From contig NZ_CP060711.1 of the NCBI RefSeq assembly GCF_014395425.1, positions 1,364,001 to 1,428,000 of the forward strand: DNA of 64,000 bases, read 5' to 3'. The position numbers and the translations under genes were made by a program. Below the pieces are notes generated by a model. That model was not told the DNA's origin. It did not search any database and saw only the letters and a list, made by a program, of their open reading frames with translations. This DNA is from Thermomonas brevis (GTDB lineage Bacteria; Pseudomonadota; Gammaproteobacteria; Xanthomonadales; Xanthomonadaceae). Shown here in pieces: positions 36,753 through 45,615 of this stretch (positions are counted from its first letter, which is position 1; every line of letters begins with the position of its first letter).

Positions 36753-39569
36753 CTACATCGCGGCAGAAGGCGGCGTAACGGAAGCGTCCACGAACCGCAG
36801 CCCCTGCGCGCGCACCGCCGCGCCGATCGCCGCGCAGGCGCGCTCGATCCGTTCGTCGCGCGCGGCGCGGCGTGGACGGCGATCGAGGGTGCAGCGCAGC
36901 CCCGTGTCCAGCAGGTCGGCATGCGCCTGCACGAGCGCGGCGTGGACGGCCGCGTCGAAGCGGCCCGCCGCCTGCGCGGCGTCGAGCAGGGCGCGGGTGG
37001 CGCGCGACGCCAGCAGCTCGCGATGCGCGCCGACATCGCGCAGCACCAGGAACTGCAGCAGGAACTCCAGATCGACCAGCCCGCCCTCGCCCTGCTTGAG
37101 GTCGAGCATCGCCGCGTCGCTGCGGTCCAGCTCGGCGCGCATCTTGCGGCGCATCGAGGCCACGTCGTCGATCAGCTTCTGCCCGTCGCGCGGCGCCGAC
37201 AGCACTTCCGCGCGCAGCGCCTCGAACGCCTCCGCCAGCGACGCGTCGCCGGCGATCGCGCGGGCGCGCACCAGCGCCTGGTGCTCCCACGCCCACGCGC
37301 GGTGGCGCTGGTAGTCGGTGAAGCTGGGCAGGCTGGACACCAGCAGGCCCTTGGCGCCGTCCGGGCGCAGCCGCACGTCCACGTCGAACAACCGGCCGGC
37401 GCCGGTGCGCACGCCGAGCAGGGCGACGATCTTCTGCCCCAACCGCGCGTACCAGCGCGGCGCGTCCAGCGGGCGCGCGCCGTCGGAATGCGCCTCGGCC
37501 GGCGCGTCGAACAGGAACACCAGGTCGAGGTCGGAGCCGAAACCCAGCTCCTCGCCGCCCAGCGTGCCGTAGCCGAGCACGGCGAAGCGGCCGCCGTCGA
37601 TGCCGCCGTGCGCGGCGCGCAGTTCGTCCTCGGCCAGCCGCAGCACGCAGGCCACCACCGCGTCGGCCAGCCAGGCCAGCCGGCACGCGCAGTCCTGCGC
37701 GTCGATGCGGCCGTCCAGCAGGGCCAGCGCGAAGCGGAAGCTCAGCGCCTGCCGCACCTCGTTGAGCGCGTCCAGCGAGGCTTCGGCATCGCCGTCGCGC
37801 AGCACCGCCTCGCACTGCGCGCGCATCGAGGCCGCATCCGGCAGCTCGCCGCCGACGCGCACGTCCAGCAGTTCGTCCAGCAGCAGCGGATGCGCGGCCA
37901 GCCGTTCACCCAGCAGCGCGCTGCGCGCCAGCGTGTCGGCCAGCCGCGCCAGCGCCGCCGGCTGTTCGTCCAGCAGCGCCAGATAGCTGGCGCGGCGCAG
38001 GATGGTGTGCAGCAGCGGCAGCACGCGGCGCAGCACCGCGTCCGGCTGCGCCGATGCGGATGCGTGTTGCAGCAGTGCCGGCAGCACGCGGTCGAGGCGC
38101 GCGCGCGCGGCGTCGGACAGGTCGCGCACGCCGGGCGCGCGGGCGAAGTCGCAGAGGCTGGCGTGCAGGTCCGCCGCGTTGTCGAAGCCGGCCGCGTCCA
38201 GCTGCGCCACCTCGCCGTGGTCGGGCAGCGCGCGCCAGTACGCCACCAGTTCGTCGCCACCGGTCGCGCGCCGGCGGCGCGGCGCCAGCAGCGCGCCGAA
38301 CTCCTCCGACACCCGCGCGCGCTGCGCGTCCAGCTCCGCCGCCAGCGCCTCCCAGTCCGCATGGCCCAGCCCGATGGCGATGCGCGTGCGCGCCAGCCCA
38401 TCCTCCGGCAGCGCGTAGGTCTGCGCATCGGCCAGCATTTGCAGGCGGTTTTCCAGGCGACGCAGGAAACGGTAGGCCGACGCCAGCGCCGACGACGCCT
38501 CCGTTTCCATGTGCCCCGCCTGCGCCAGCGCGCGCAGGGTCGCCAGCAGATGGCGGCTGCGCAGCGCCGGCTCGCGCCCGCCGCGGATCAGCTGCAGCGC
38601 CTGGGCGAGGAACTCGATCTCGCGGATGCCGCCGGGGCCGCGCTTGATGTCGCCGGCCATGTCCTTGCGCGCCACTTCGGCGGCGATCATCGCCTTCATC
38701 GCGCGCAGCCCGTCCAGCGCGCCGTAGTCGAGGTAGCGCCGGTAGACGAACGGCCGCAGCGCGTCGAGCAGGCGCTCGCCGGCATCGATATCGCCCGCCA
38801 CCGGCCGCGCCTTCTGCCAGGCGTAGCGCTCCCAGTCGCGGCCTTCGCGCTGGAAATACAGCTCCATCGCCGCGAACGAAAGCGCGACGCGCCCGGCGTT
38901 GCCGAACGGGCGCAGGCGCAGGTCGACGCGATGGCAGAAGCCATCCGCCGTCACTTCGTCCAGCAGCTTCGCCAGCTGTTGCCCGAGCCGCGCGAAGTAG
39001 TCCTGCGCGTGCAGCGCGCGCGCGCCGTCGGATTCGCCCTCGTGTTCGTAGGCGTAGACGAGGTCGATGTCGGAGCTGAAGTTCAGCTCGCGCCCGCCGA
39101 GCTTGCCGAGGCCGAACACCACCAGCCGCTGCGGTATGCCATCGGCGTCGCGTACCGTGCCGAAGCGGCGGGCGAAATCGGCTTCCAGCGCCTCCAACGC
39201 CAGCCGCAGGCAGGTTTCCGCCAGCGCGCTGCTGCCGGCGAGGATTTCCTCGACCTGCGCGCTCTCCACCACGTCGCGCCAGACCAGCCGCGCGGATTCC
39301 GCCTGCCGGTAGCGGCGCAGCAGGCGCGGCCAGTCGCCCTGCGCGTCGGGCTCCAGCAGGGGCGAGGCCAGCGGCGCGCGCGCATCGGTGCGCAACTGCG
39401 CCAGCAGTCCCGGCTGCGCGGCCAGCACGTCGATGGCGAAATCGCTGGCGACGGCCAGCCGCGCCACCGCTTCTTCCGCCTCGGCGGGAATGTGGCAGCC
39501 TGCCGCGCGCAGGCGCTGCAGGGCGCGTTCGCGGAGGCCGGCCAAGGCCGGCGTGATGTCGTCGCTCAT
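36753..39569 (-). CDS. glnE: Bifunctional glutamine synthetase adenylyltransferase
   Basis: A 938-residue enzyme that adds and removes AMP on glutamine synthetase in response to the PII protein. It has two nucleotidyltransferase domains, each with the metal-binding pair: [12 protein letters not shown] in the N-terminal deadenylylating half and [12 protein letters not shown] in the C-terminal adenylylating half, joined by a regulatory helical region. [15 protein letters not shown] and [15 protein letters not shown] are the conserved blocks after each domain. Length matches the family. It is divergent from the AAA gene with only 44 bases between start codons. Confidence 0.97.
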   Translation of the reverse strand: MSDDITPALAGLRERALQRLRAAGCHIPAEAEEAVARLAVASDFAIDVLAAQPGLLAQLRTDARAPLASPLLEPDAQGDWPRLLRRYRQAESARLVWRDVVESAQVEEILAGSSALAETCLRLALEALEADFARRFGTVRDADGIPQRLVVFGLGKLGGRELNFSSDIDLVYAYEHEGESDGARALHAQDYFARLGQQLAKLLDEVTADGFCHRVDLRLRPFGNAGRVALSFAAMELYFQREGRDWERYAWQKARPVAGDIDAGERLLDALRPFVYRRYLDYGALDGLRAMKAMIAAEVARKDMAGDIKRGPGGIREIEFLAQALQLIRGGREPALRSRHLLATLRALAQAGHMETEASSALASAYRFLRRLENRLQMLADAQTYALPEDGLARTRIAIGLGHADWEALAAELDAQRARVSEEFGALLAPRRRRATGGDELVAYWRALPDHGEVAQLDAAGFDNAADLHASLCDFARAPGVRDLSDAARARLDRVLPALLQHASASAQPDAVLRRVLPLLHTILRRASYLALLDEQPAALARLADTLARSALLGERLAAHPLLLDELLDVRVGGELPDAASMRAQCEAVLRDGDAEASLDALNEVRQALSFRFALALLDGRIDAQDCACRLAWLADAVVACVLRLAEDELRAAHGGIDGGRFAVLGYGTLGGEELGFGSDLDLVFLFDAPAEAHSDGARPLDAPRWYARLGQKIVALLGVRTGAGRLFDVDVRLRPDGAKGLLVSSLPSFTDYQRHRAWAWEHQALVRARAIAGDASLAEAFEALRAEVLSAPRDGQKLIDDVASMRRKMRAELDRSDAAMLDLKQGEGGLVDLEFLLQFLVLRDVGAHRELLASRATRALLDAAQAAGRFDAAVHAALVQAHADLLDTGLRCTLDRRPRRAARDERIERACAAIGAAVRAQGLRFVDASVTPPSAAM

Positions 39570-39613
39570 GCGCCGATTGTGGCATCGCCGGCGCGCCGCT
39601 ATCGTGCACCGCC

Positions 39614-41101
39614 ATGAGCGAACTGCTGGACCTGGCCGCGCTGATCCGCGCGGAAACCCCCTTGCTGGTCATCGAAACGCCCGACGAAGCGCGGGTGCTG
39701 GAACTGTTCCGGCAGTCGCTGATGCACGTCTGGCGCGCGCTGTACCGCTGGAGCGTCACCGAGGGCCTGCGCCGGGTCGACCTGGACCGCGAGGACGAAA
39801 GCGAACTGGCGCCCGACCTCAGCGCCACCCTCAACGCGATGCGCGACGCCAACCAGCGCGGCATCTACCTGCTGCTGGACGCCACGCCCTACCTCGGCTA
39901 CGCCAGCTACCAGCGCGCGCTACGCGACGTGATCCAGCGGCGCGGCTGCCAGCCGCACGTGGTGGTGCTGGTGGGCACCAAGGTGGAACTGCCGGAGGCG
40001 CTGGAGCCGTTCGCGGCGCGCTTCTCGCTGCGGCTGCCGGACGCCAACGCCCTGCTCAAGCTGGTCAAGGACGAGGCGCGCGACTACGCCGCGCAGAACG
40101 GCGGCCGGCGGGTGGAGGCGAACGCCGACGCGGTGCGGCAGATCGTCCGCAACCTGCACGGCCTGACCTCGACCGACGCCCGCCGCATCGCCCGCCACCT
40201 GATCTGGCGCGACGGCGCGCTGGACTTCGACGACCTGCCGGAGCTGGCGCGGCTGAAGTTCGAGCTGCTCAACAAGAGCGGCCACCTGCACTACGAATAC
40301 GACACCGCACGCTTCGCCGACGTGGGCGGCGCTACGCGCCTGAAGCGCTGGGTGGAACAGCGCCGCCCGGCCTTCGTGCAGGACCCGCCGCCGGCCGGGC
40401 TGCCTCCCCCGCGCGGCATGTTGCTGCTCGGCGTGCAGGGTTGCGGGAAGTCGCTGCTGGCGAAGGCGGTGGCCGGCGGCTTCGGCGTGCCGCTGGTGCG
40501 GCTGGACTTCGGCACCCTGTACGACAAATACCAAGGAGAAACCGAGAAGAACCTGCGCGAGGCGCTGGCCTCGACCGAACAACTCGCGCCCTGCGTGCTG
40601 TGGATCGACGAGATCGAAAAGGCGCTCGCCACCGACGGCGGCGAGACCGATGGCGGGCTGTCGCGCCGCGTGCTCGGCTACCTGCTGACCTGGATGGCCG
40701 AGCGCAGCGCGCGCGTGTTCATGGTCGCCACCGCCAACCAGGTGCAGCAGCTGCCGGCGGAGCTGCTGCGCAAGGGCCGCTTCGACGAGTTGTTCTTCGT
40801 CGACCTACCCGACCCCGCCACTCGCGCGGAGATCTTCGCCCTGCACCTCGACCGGCGCGCGCTGCCGCGCGAGGCCATCGACCTGTCGGCGCTGGCCGCC
40901 GCGGCGGACGGCTATTCCGGCGCGGAGATCGAGCAGGTCATCGTCAGCGCGCTGTACGCCGCGCACGCCACCGGCGCCACGCTGGACACGCACCTGCTGA
41001 TGCAGGCGATCCGCGATACCCGCCCGCTGTCGGTGCTGATGGCCGAACAGGTGCAGGCGCTGCGCGACTGGGCGCTGCCGCGCACCGTGCCGGCGGACTG
41101 A
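39614..41101 (+). CDS. AAA-family ATPase, Ycf46-like
   Basis: A 495-residue cytosolic ATPase. The N-terminal half (residues 1-240) is a Ycf46-type region including [21 protein letters not shown]. The AAA module then has Walker [14 protein letters not shown], Walker [11 protein letters not shown], sensor 1 in VFMVATANQ and the arginine-finger segment [16 protein letters not shown]. Ycf46 proteins are widespread in cyanobacteria, plastids and some proteobacteria; a role in photosynthesis or carbon uptake is proposed in cyanobacteria, and the role here is unknown. Confidence 0.88.
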   Translation: MSELLDLAALIRAETPLLVIETPDEARVLELFRQSLMHVWRALYRWSVTEGLRRVDLDREDESELAPDLSATLNAMRDANQRGIYLLLDATPYLGYASYQRALRDVIQRRGCQPHVVVLVGTKVELPEALEPFAARFSLRLPDANALLKLVKDEARDYAAQNGGRRVEANADAVRQIVRNLHGLTSTDARRIARHLIWRDGALDFDDLPELARLKFELLNKSGHLHYEYDTARFADVGGATRLKRWVEQRRPAFVQDPPPAGLPPPRGMLLLGVQGCGKSLLAKAVAGGFGVPLVRLDFGTLYDKYQGETEKNLREALASTEQLAPCVLWIDEIEKALATDGGETDGGLSRRVLGYLLTWMAERSARVFMVATANQVQQLPAELLRKGRFDELFFVDLPDPATRAEIFALHLDRRALPREAIDLSALAAAADGYSGAEIEQVIVSALYAAHATGATLDTHLLMQAIRDTRPLSVLMAEQVQALRDWALPRTVPAD

Positions 41102-41114
41102 AGCCGGCGTCGCG

Positions 41115-42257
41115 CTAGCGCGGCGCCGACCACGGCACGTCGTCCTGCTGGTCCAGGTAGCGGATGCGGGTGGCTCGGCCGTATTGCAGCACCAGCCCCT
41201 CGCGCGCCTCCGGCAGCAGCACCGCGGTGGGATGACTGGTGTTCGCCTTGTACAGCCACGACACGCCGCTGCGCAGGTCAACCAGTTCGATCTTGCCCTC
41301 GACCCGCGCGGTGCCGCCGGCCACGCCGGCCAGCACCAGCCAATCCTCGCCGTGGGTATGGGTGGCGTGGTGCGCGGCGATCAGCGAACTGGAATACACG
41401 TGCTCGCGCCGCCAACTGGCGACGTCCCAGCGCACGGTTTCATGCTGGTGCCCGCGGTACAGCGCCGGCACGTCGTCGCCCAGCGCCTCCGTACGCGCCG
41501 GCGAATACTGCACGGTCACCAGCTTGCTGCCGCCATCGAGCAACTTCACCGCCAGGATGTTCCTGCGCGGGCCGCGCGCGTGCGGCGCATGCGTGCCGAC
41601 GACCTCCAGCCGCGCGCCGCCCTCCGACTCGCGATGCAGCCGCAGCAGGACGATCAACCCCTTGTCGGTGCCGGCCGCGATCAGGCCGGAGTTCTTGTCC
41701 CAGTCGATGGCGGTGATGCCGCCGTCCGCCTGCAGCTCCAGCGGCGCGCCGACCAGCGCGCGCCGCGCATGGTCGTAGATGCGTAGTTCGTCGTAACTGG
41801 CGAGCAGGTACAGCCCGCGCACCGGCGTCGCGGACACCGCGCCCGGCAGCCAGTCGTCCTCGCGGAAGGCGTGCAGCAGTTCGCCGGTGCGCGCGTTCCA
41901 GACCTTCGGCCCGTTCTCGCGCTCGACGATTTCGCCGAAGTCGACGTTCCCGGACGCCGAATTGGTGATGACGATGCCGTCCTCCGGGCCGAAGGCGATG
42001 CCCTGCACGCGCAGCGCATGCGCCTGCCGCGCGATCCGCGCATCGGTCTTGCGCGCGTCCCACAGCTCCAGCCGGCCGGAATCGCGACCCACCGCCAGCA
42101 GCTTCATCTCCGGCGAATACGCCGCCGCCCAGGCGTCGTCGTCCAGCCCGCGATTCGCGTCCACGAAGGACTGGGTGAAGTCCTTGTTCACGCCCGAACA
42201 CGCGGCCAGCGCGAGCGACAGCAGCAGCAATCCACAGCGACGCAACATGGTGCCCAT
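41115..42257 (-). CDS. WD40-like beta-propeller lipoprotein
   Basis: A 380-residue protein with a short signal peptide and lipobox (LALAAC), so a membrane-anchored lipoprotein. The rest is a run of degenerate WD-type strands: AWAAAYSPEMKLLAVGRDSGRLELWDAR, GIAFGPEDGIVITNSASG, ITAIDWDKNSGLIAAGTDKGLI, VRWDVASWRREHVYSS. It is probably a seven-bladed propeller used as a scaffold. No enzyme motif is seen. Start could also be the next Met (42248). It converges with the AAA gene, 13 bases apart. Confidence 0.8.
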   Translation of the reverse strand: MGTMLRRCGLLLLSLALAACSGVNKDFTQSFVDANRGLDDDAWAAAYSPEMKLLAVGRDSGRLELWDARKTDARIARQAHALRVQGIAFGPEDGIVITNSASGNVDFGEIVERENGPKVWNARTGELLHAFREDDWLPGAVSATPVRGLYLLASYDELRIYDHARRALVGAPLELQADGGITAIDWDKNSGLIAAGTDKGLIVLLRLHRESEGGARLEVVGTHAPHARGPRRNILAVKLLDGGSKLVTVQYSPARTEALGDDVPALYRGHQHETVRWDVASWRREHVYSSSLIAAHHATHTHGEDWLVLAGVAGGTARVEGKIELVDLRSGVSWLYKANTSHPTAVLLPEAREGLVLQYGRATRIRYLDQQDDVPWSAPR

Positions 42258-42305
42258 CCCCGGAATGTCCCTGCGGCAATGATGACCGGACGAAAACGGC
42301 AGGCA

Positions 42306-42341
42306 ATAAAAAAGCCCGCTTAGACCGAAGTCTCAGCGGGC
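42306..42341 (-). terminator. Strong intrinsic terminator, minus strand
   Basis: On the minus strand GCCCGCT pairs with AGCGGGC, with an inner AGAC/GTCT helix and a four-base loop, followed by TTTTTTATT. It is about 110 bases after the stop of the FAD oxidoreductase gene, so it may end that transcript or a separate small RNA (see findings). Confidence 0.82.
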
Positions 42342-42452
42342 CTGCTCCCTCCCCCACGTCGGGACGCCGGGCGATCGTGAAGGAAGCGTTAGGGTCTTGC
42401 ACGCTGCACTGCAAAAAAGCACTCGCCGGTTCACGAATGGCGTATGGCGAAC

Positions 42453-44078
42453 TCAGTCGGGGCGCGGCGTCCGGCCCAGGTCCTTGAGGATTTCGCGCGC
42501 CGCGTTGCGCCCCGGCAGGCCGGTGACGCCACCGCCCGGATGCGTGCCGGAACCGCACAGGTACAGGCTCTTGAACGCGCCGCGATAGTTGCCCTGCCCC
42601 AGCAGCGGGCGCGCGCTGAACATCTGGTCGAGACCGAGCGCGCCGTGGAAGATGTCGCCGCCGACGAGGCCGATGCGGCGCTCCAGATCGAGCGGGCTCA
42701 ATGCCTCGTAACCGAGCACGCTGCGCGCGAAGTTCGGCGCGTACTCGGTCACCGTGTCGATCATCAGCTTCGCCACCGTATCGCGGTGCGCGTCCCAGCC
42801 GCCGTCCACCTCCGGGTTCACCTGCTGGCAGAACAGGCTGGCGACGTGCTGGCCGGGCGGCGCGAGCGTGTCGTCCAGCGTCGAGGAAATGACGACTTCG
42901 ACGATGGGCTTGCGCGCCCAGCCGGCGTTGTGCGCCTTCGACTTCGCATCGAAATACGCCTGCTCGAAATACTGAAGCGACGGCCCGATCAGGATGCCGC
43001 TCTGGTGGTGCGGCTGCAGCTGCGTTCCCGGCATCGCGGTGAAATCCGGCAGCTCGGACAGCGCCACGTTCATGCGGAAGGTGCCGGAACCGCAGCGGTA
43101 GCGGCGGATGCGCTGCGCGGTGTCGTCGTCGAGCTGACCGGGTTCGACCAGCTTCGTGTAGAGCAGCTTCGGATTGAGGTTGCTGGCGATGGTCGTCGCG
43201 CGCAGCTCGCGCCCGTCGGCCAGCGCAACGCCCACCGCCTTGCCGCCTTCGACGAGCAACCGCGCGACTTCCGCATCGGTTTCGATGGCGACGCCGCGCG
43301 CCTCGCACTCCTTGCGCATCGCCTGCGTGATCGCGCCCATCCCGCCGATGGCATGCCCCCACGCGCCGGCCTTGCCATTCACTTCGCCGAACACGTGGTG
43401 CAGCAGCACGTAGGCGCTGCCCGGCGTGTAGGGACTGGCGAAATTGCCCACCACCGAATCCCAGCCCAGTGCCGCCTTCAGCGGTTCGCCCTCGAACCAG
43501 TCGTCCAGCAGCTCGCCGGCGGACTTGGTGAACAGGTCGAGCAGGTCGCGGCGGCCGCGCATGTCCAGCGACTTCAACTGCGTGCCGACGGCGACGGAGT
43601 TCAGCCAGTCCGCCAGCACGAAGCGATCCGACACGTTCGGCGGCGTGCGCCGCATCAGCTCGCGCAGGACGACGACGATGCGGTCGAGCATCGCGTAATA
43701 CTCGGGCAAGCGCTGCGCATCGCGTGCCGACCACTTCGCCACCTCGGAATGCGTGTGCTCGCCGCCGAGCCGGAAACTGCGCCCGTCCGGCAGCGGCAGG
43801 AAGTTGGCATAAGGCCGCTCGACCACGCGCAGCCCGTGTTCGGCCAGGCGCAGGTCGCGGATCACCGCCGGATTGAGCAGGCTGACCGTGTAGCTGGCGA
43901 CGGAATTGCGAAAGCCGGGATGGAACTCCTCAGTGACGGCCGCGCCGCCGACGAGAGCGCGGCGTTCCAGCACCCGCACCTTCAACCCGGCGCCAGCGAG
44001 ATAGGCGGCGCAGACCAGACCGTTGTGGCCGCCGCCGATGATGAGGACGTCGTCGTGTTGCCGGGTTTGCATGCGCAT
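42453..44078 (-). CDS. FAD-dependent oxidoreductase, PYROXD2 / phytoene-dehydrogenase-related
   Basis: A 541-residue flavoprotein of the COG1233 group. Dinucleotide-binding motif DDVLIIGGGHNGLVCAAYLAGAGLKVRVLE at the N-terminus, then VGGAAVTEEFHPGF and a C-terminal FAD-closing block LYLCGSGTHPGGGVTGLPGRNAA. There are no carotenoid genes nearby, so a phytoene substrate is not supported; PYROXD2-type proteins of this form have no settled reaction. Start at 44078 (MRMQTRQHDD); a second Met two codons later is possible and no ribosome binding site is evident. Confidence 0.88.
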   Translation of the reverse strand: MRMQTRQHDDVLIIGGGHNGLVCAAYLAGAGLKVRVLERRALVGGAAVTEEFHPGFRNSVASYTVSLLNPAVIRDLRLAEHGLRVVERPYANFLPLPDGRSFRLGGEHTHSEVAKWSARDAQRLPEYYAMLDRIVVVLRELMRRTPPNVSDRFVLADWLNSVAVGTQLKSLDMRGRRDLLDLFTKSAGELLDDWFEGEPLKAALGWDSVVGNFASPYTPGSAYVLLHHVFGEVNGKAGAWGHAIGGMGAITQAMRKECEARGVAIETDAEVARLLVEGGKAVGVALADGRELRATTIASNLNPKLLYTKLVEPGQLDDDTAQRIRRYRCGSGTFRMNVALSELPDFTAMPGTQLQPHHQSGILIGPSLQYFEQAYFDAKSKAHNAGWARKPIVEVVISSTLDDTLAPPGQHVASLFCQQVNPEVDGGWDAHRDTVAKLMIDTVTEYAPNFARSVLGYEALSPLDLERRIGLVGGDIFHGALGLDQMFSARPLLGQGNYRGAFKSLYLCGSGTHPGGGVTGLPGRNAAREILKDLGRTPRPD

Positions 44079-44119
44079 CGTCGCTGGCGGAAAGAAGCCG
44101 ATGATCCGCGCGGCGCCGG

Positions 44120-44148
44120 AAAAGCGAAAGGCCCGCCGTAGCGGGCCT
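44120..44148 (-). terminator. Intrinsic terminator behind the groEL remnant
   Basis: On the minus strand AGGCCCGC, loop TACG, GCGGGCCT, then TTTCGCTTTT. It stands 38 bases after the stop codon that closes the decayed groEL fragment and just ahead of the oxidoreductase start, so it belongs to whatever was transcribed from the fragment side. Confidence 0.75.
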
Positions 44149-44185
44149 GGCAGGGCATCCGGCGCGGCGCCTCGGCGGCCCGGGT

Positions 44186-44360
44186 TCAGAGCGCTTCCAG
44201 CGCTTGCTGCAGCTTGCCCTTGGCATCGGTGATGGAAGCGGCGTGCAGGAGACCCAGGAAGACCGATCCCGATCACTTCGCCGAAACGCGCCCCCGCCTT
44301 CGGCAACGCGGTTCAACAACACGCCGTCTCGTCGTCGGCACTGATGACGGCCTCGCGTAG
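44186..44360 (-). pseudogene. Decayed 3' fragment of groEL
   Basis: Read on the minus strand, bases 44360-44231 follow the intact groEL of this window (47662-47483). The first 78 bases or so are about 82 percent identical by eye, with one base missing. The translation reads LREAVISADDETA, then in the next frame LLNRVAEGGGAF, where intact GroEL has [13 protein letters not shown] and [12 protein letters not shown]. Further on FGEVIG matches FGDMIE and AASI matches AASI, with a deletion between. The end (DAKGKLQQALEAL and a stop) is not GroEL-like. No start codon or full domain remains, so it is a broken remnant in the 388-base gap before the peroxidase gene. Confidence 0.75.
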
Positions 44361-44466
44361 CTATAAGAAAATCCGACCCTGCCGCGTTTCTGGTGCGGGG
44401 AAAACAAGCCTTCGCTCGGCCGCAAGCCGGGCTAGGATGGGTCTGCGGACATGGGGGAGATTGGAC

Positions 44467-45615
44467 TTGCAGGACCTGAAAGGACTGTTCCTGGCCGCTG
44501 CGATTCTGGCGTTGGCCGCATGTGGCCGAGAACGCGCCCAGCCGTCCACGCCGGCCGGCGTCGCGGCGACCACCACCCTCGATTTCGCGCATGTCGCCAA
44601 TTACGCCGCGCCGCCGCTTCCCACTTATTTCGACGGGACGGTGGCCGCGCTGGACAACAGCCCGGCATCCAATCCCATCGATGATCGGGTGGCGACGCTC
44701 GGCCGCGTGCTGTTCCACGATCTGCGGCTGAGCACCAACAACCGCGCCTCCTGCGCCGCCTGCCACCAGCAACGGTTCGGCTTCACCGATCCGATGCGGT
44801 TCAGCAACGGGATCAGCACCGCCGGCACCACCGATTTCCACGCCATGCGGCTGGGCAACCTGCGTTACTGGCAGCCGGGCACCACGTTCTGGGATCGGCG
44901 CGTCGCCGATGCGGAGGCGCAGGCCAGCCATCCGCTCCATAGCCTGGTCGAGATGGGCTGGGGCGAGAACATGGGCGGCATCGAAGGCCTGATCCGCAAG
45001 ATGTCGGCCACGCGCGATTACCCGGAGCTGTTCGCCTGGGCGTTCGGCAGCGCGACGATCACCGAGCCGCGCATCCAGCAAGCGCTCGCCCAGTTCGTGC
45101 GCGCGATGGTTTCGCACGACAGCCGCTGGGACACGGGGTATGCGCAGGTCTTTTCCGCCACCGCGCCGAACCGTGCGCTGGACGTCGATCTTCCGAACTT
45201 CACCCCGGAGGAAAATCGCGGCCGGCACTTGTTCATGGCCGCCGTGGACAAGGGCGGTGCGGGTTGTGCGGCCTGCCACCTGCCGCCGACCTTCGCACTG
45301 GCGGCGAACGCGCGCAGCAACGGCCTGGACACCGGCGAGACGCGCCTGTTCAAGGCGCCATCGCTGCGCAGCGTCGGCCTGACCGGGCCGTACATGCACG
45401 ACGGCCGCTTCGCCACGCTGGCGGAGGTGGTCGATTTCTATGCGTCCGGCGTGCGCGATGGCCCGGCGCTCGACCCTCGCCTGCGCGAAGGGGACGAGCC
45501 GCGCCGCCTGAACCTGAGCGCCGCCGACCGCGCAGCGCTCGTCGCCTTCCTCAAGACGCTGGACGATCCCGTGCTCGCCACGGATCCCCGCTTCGGCGAT
45601 CCGTTCCGGCGCTAG
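44467..45615 (+). CDS. Di-heme cytochrome c peroxidase family lipoprotein
   Basis: A protein of about 382 residues with a signal peptide and lipobox (LALAAC), then two c-type heme sites: CAACHQQRFGF and CAACHLPPTFA. The layout is that of bacterial CcpA/MauG-type di-heme peroxidases in the periplasm, including KAPSLRSVGLTGPYMHDGRFATLAEVVDFY in the C-terminal heme domain. I chose the TTG at 44467 because GGGGGA lies eight bases upstream; an ATG at 44437 is the alternative. The upstream gap has a TATAAG box at 44362-44367. The stop codon overlaps that of the convergent propeller gene. Confidence 0.88.
   Translation: MQDLKGLFLAAAILALAACGRERAQPSTPAGVAATTTLDFAHVANYAAPPLPTYFDGTVAALDNSPASNPIDDRVATLGRVLFHDLRLSTNNRASCAACHQQRFGFTDPMRFSNGISTAGTTDFHAMRLGNLRYWQPGTTFWDRRVADAEAQASHPLHSLVEMGWGENMGGIEGLIRKMSATRDYPELFAWAFGSATITEPRIQQALAQFVRAMVSHDSRWDTGYAQVFSATAPNRALDVDLPNFTPEENRGRHLFMAAVDKGGAGCAACHLPPTFALAANARSNGLDTGETRLFKAPSLRSVGLTGPYMHDGRFATLAEVVDFYASGVRDGPALDPRLREGDEPRRLNLSAADRAALVAFLKTLDDPVLATDPRFGDPFRR

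Noticed and set aside
36250..37815. A 521-residue minus-strand frame across the repeat between the ELM1 gene and glnE
   Set aside because: It runs through the palindromic repeat and out of frame with both flanking genes; no family resemblance.
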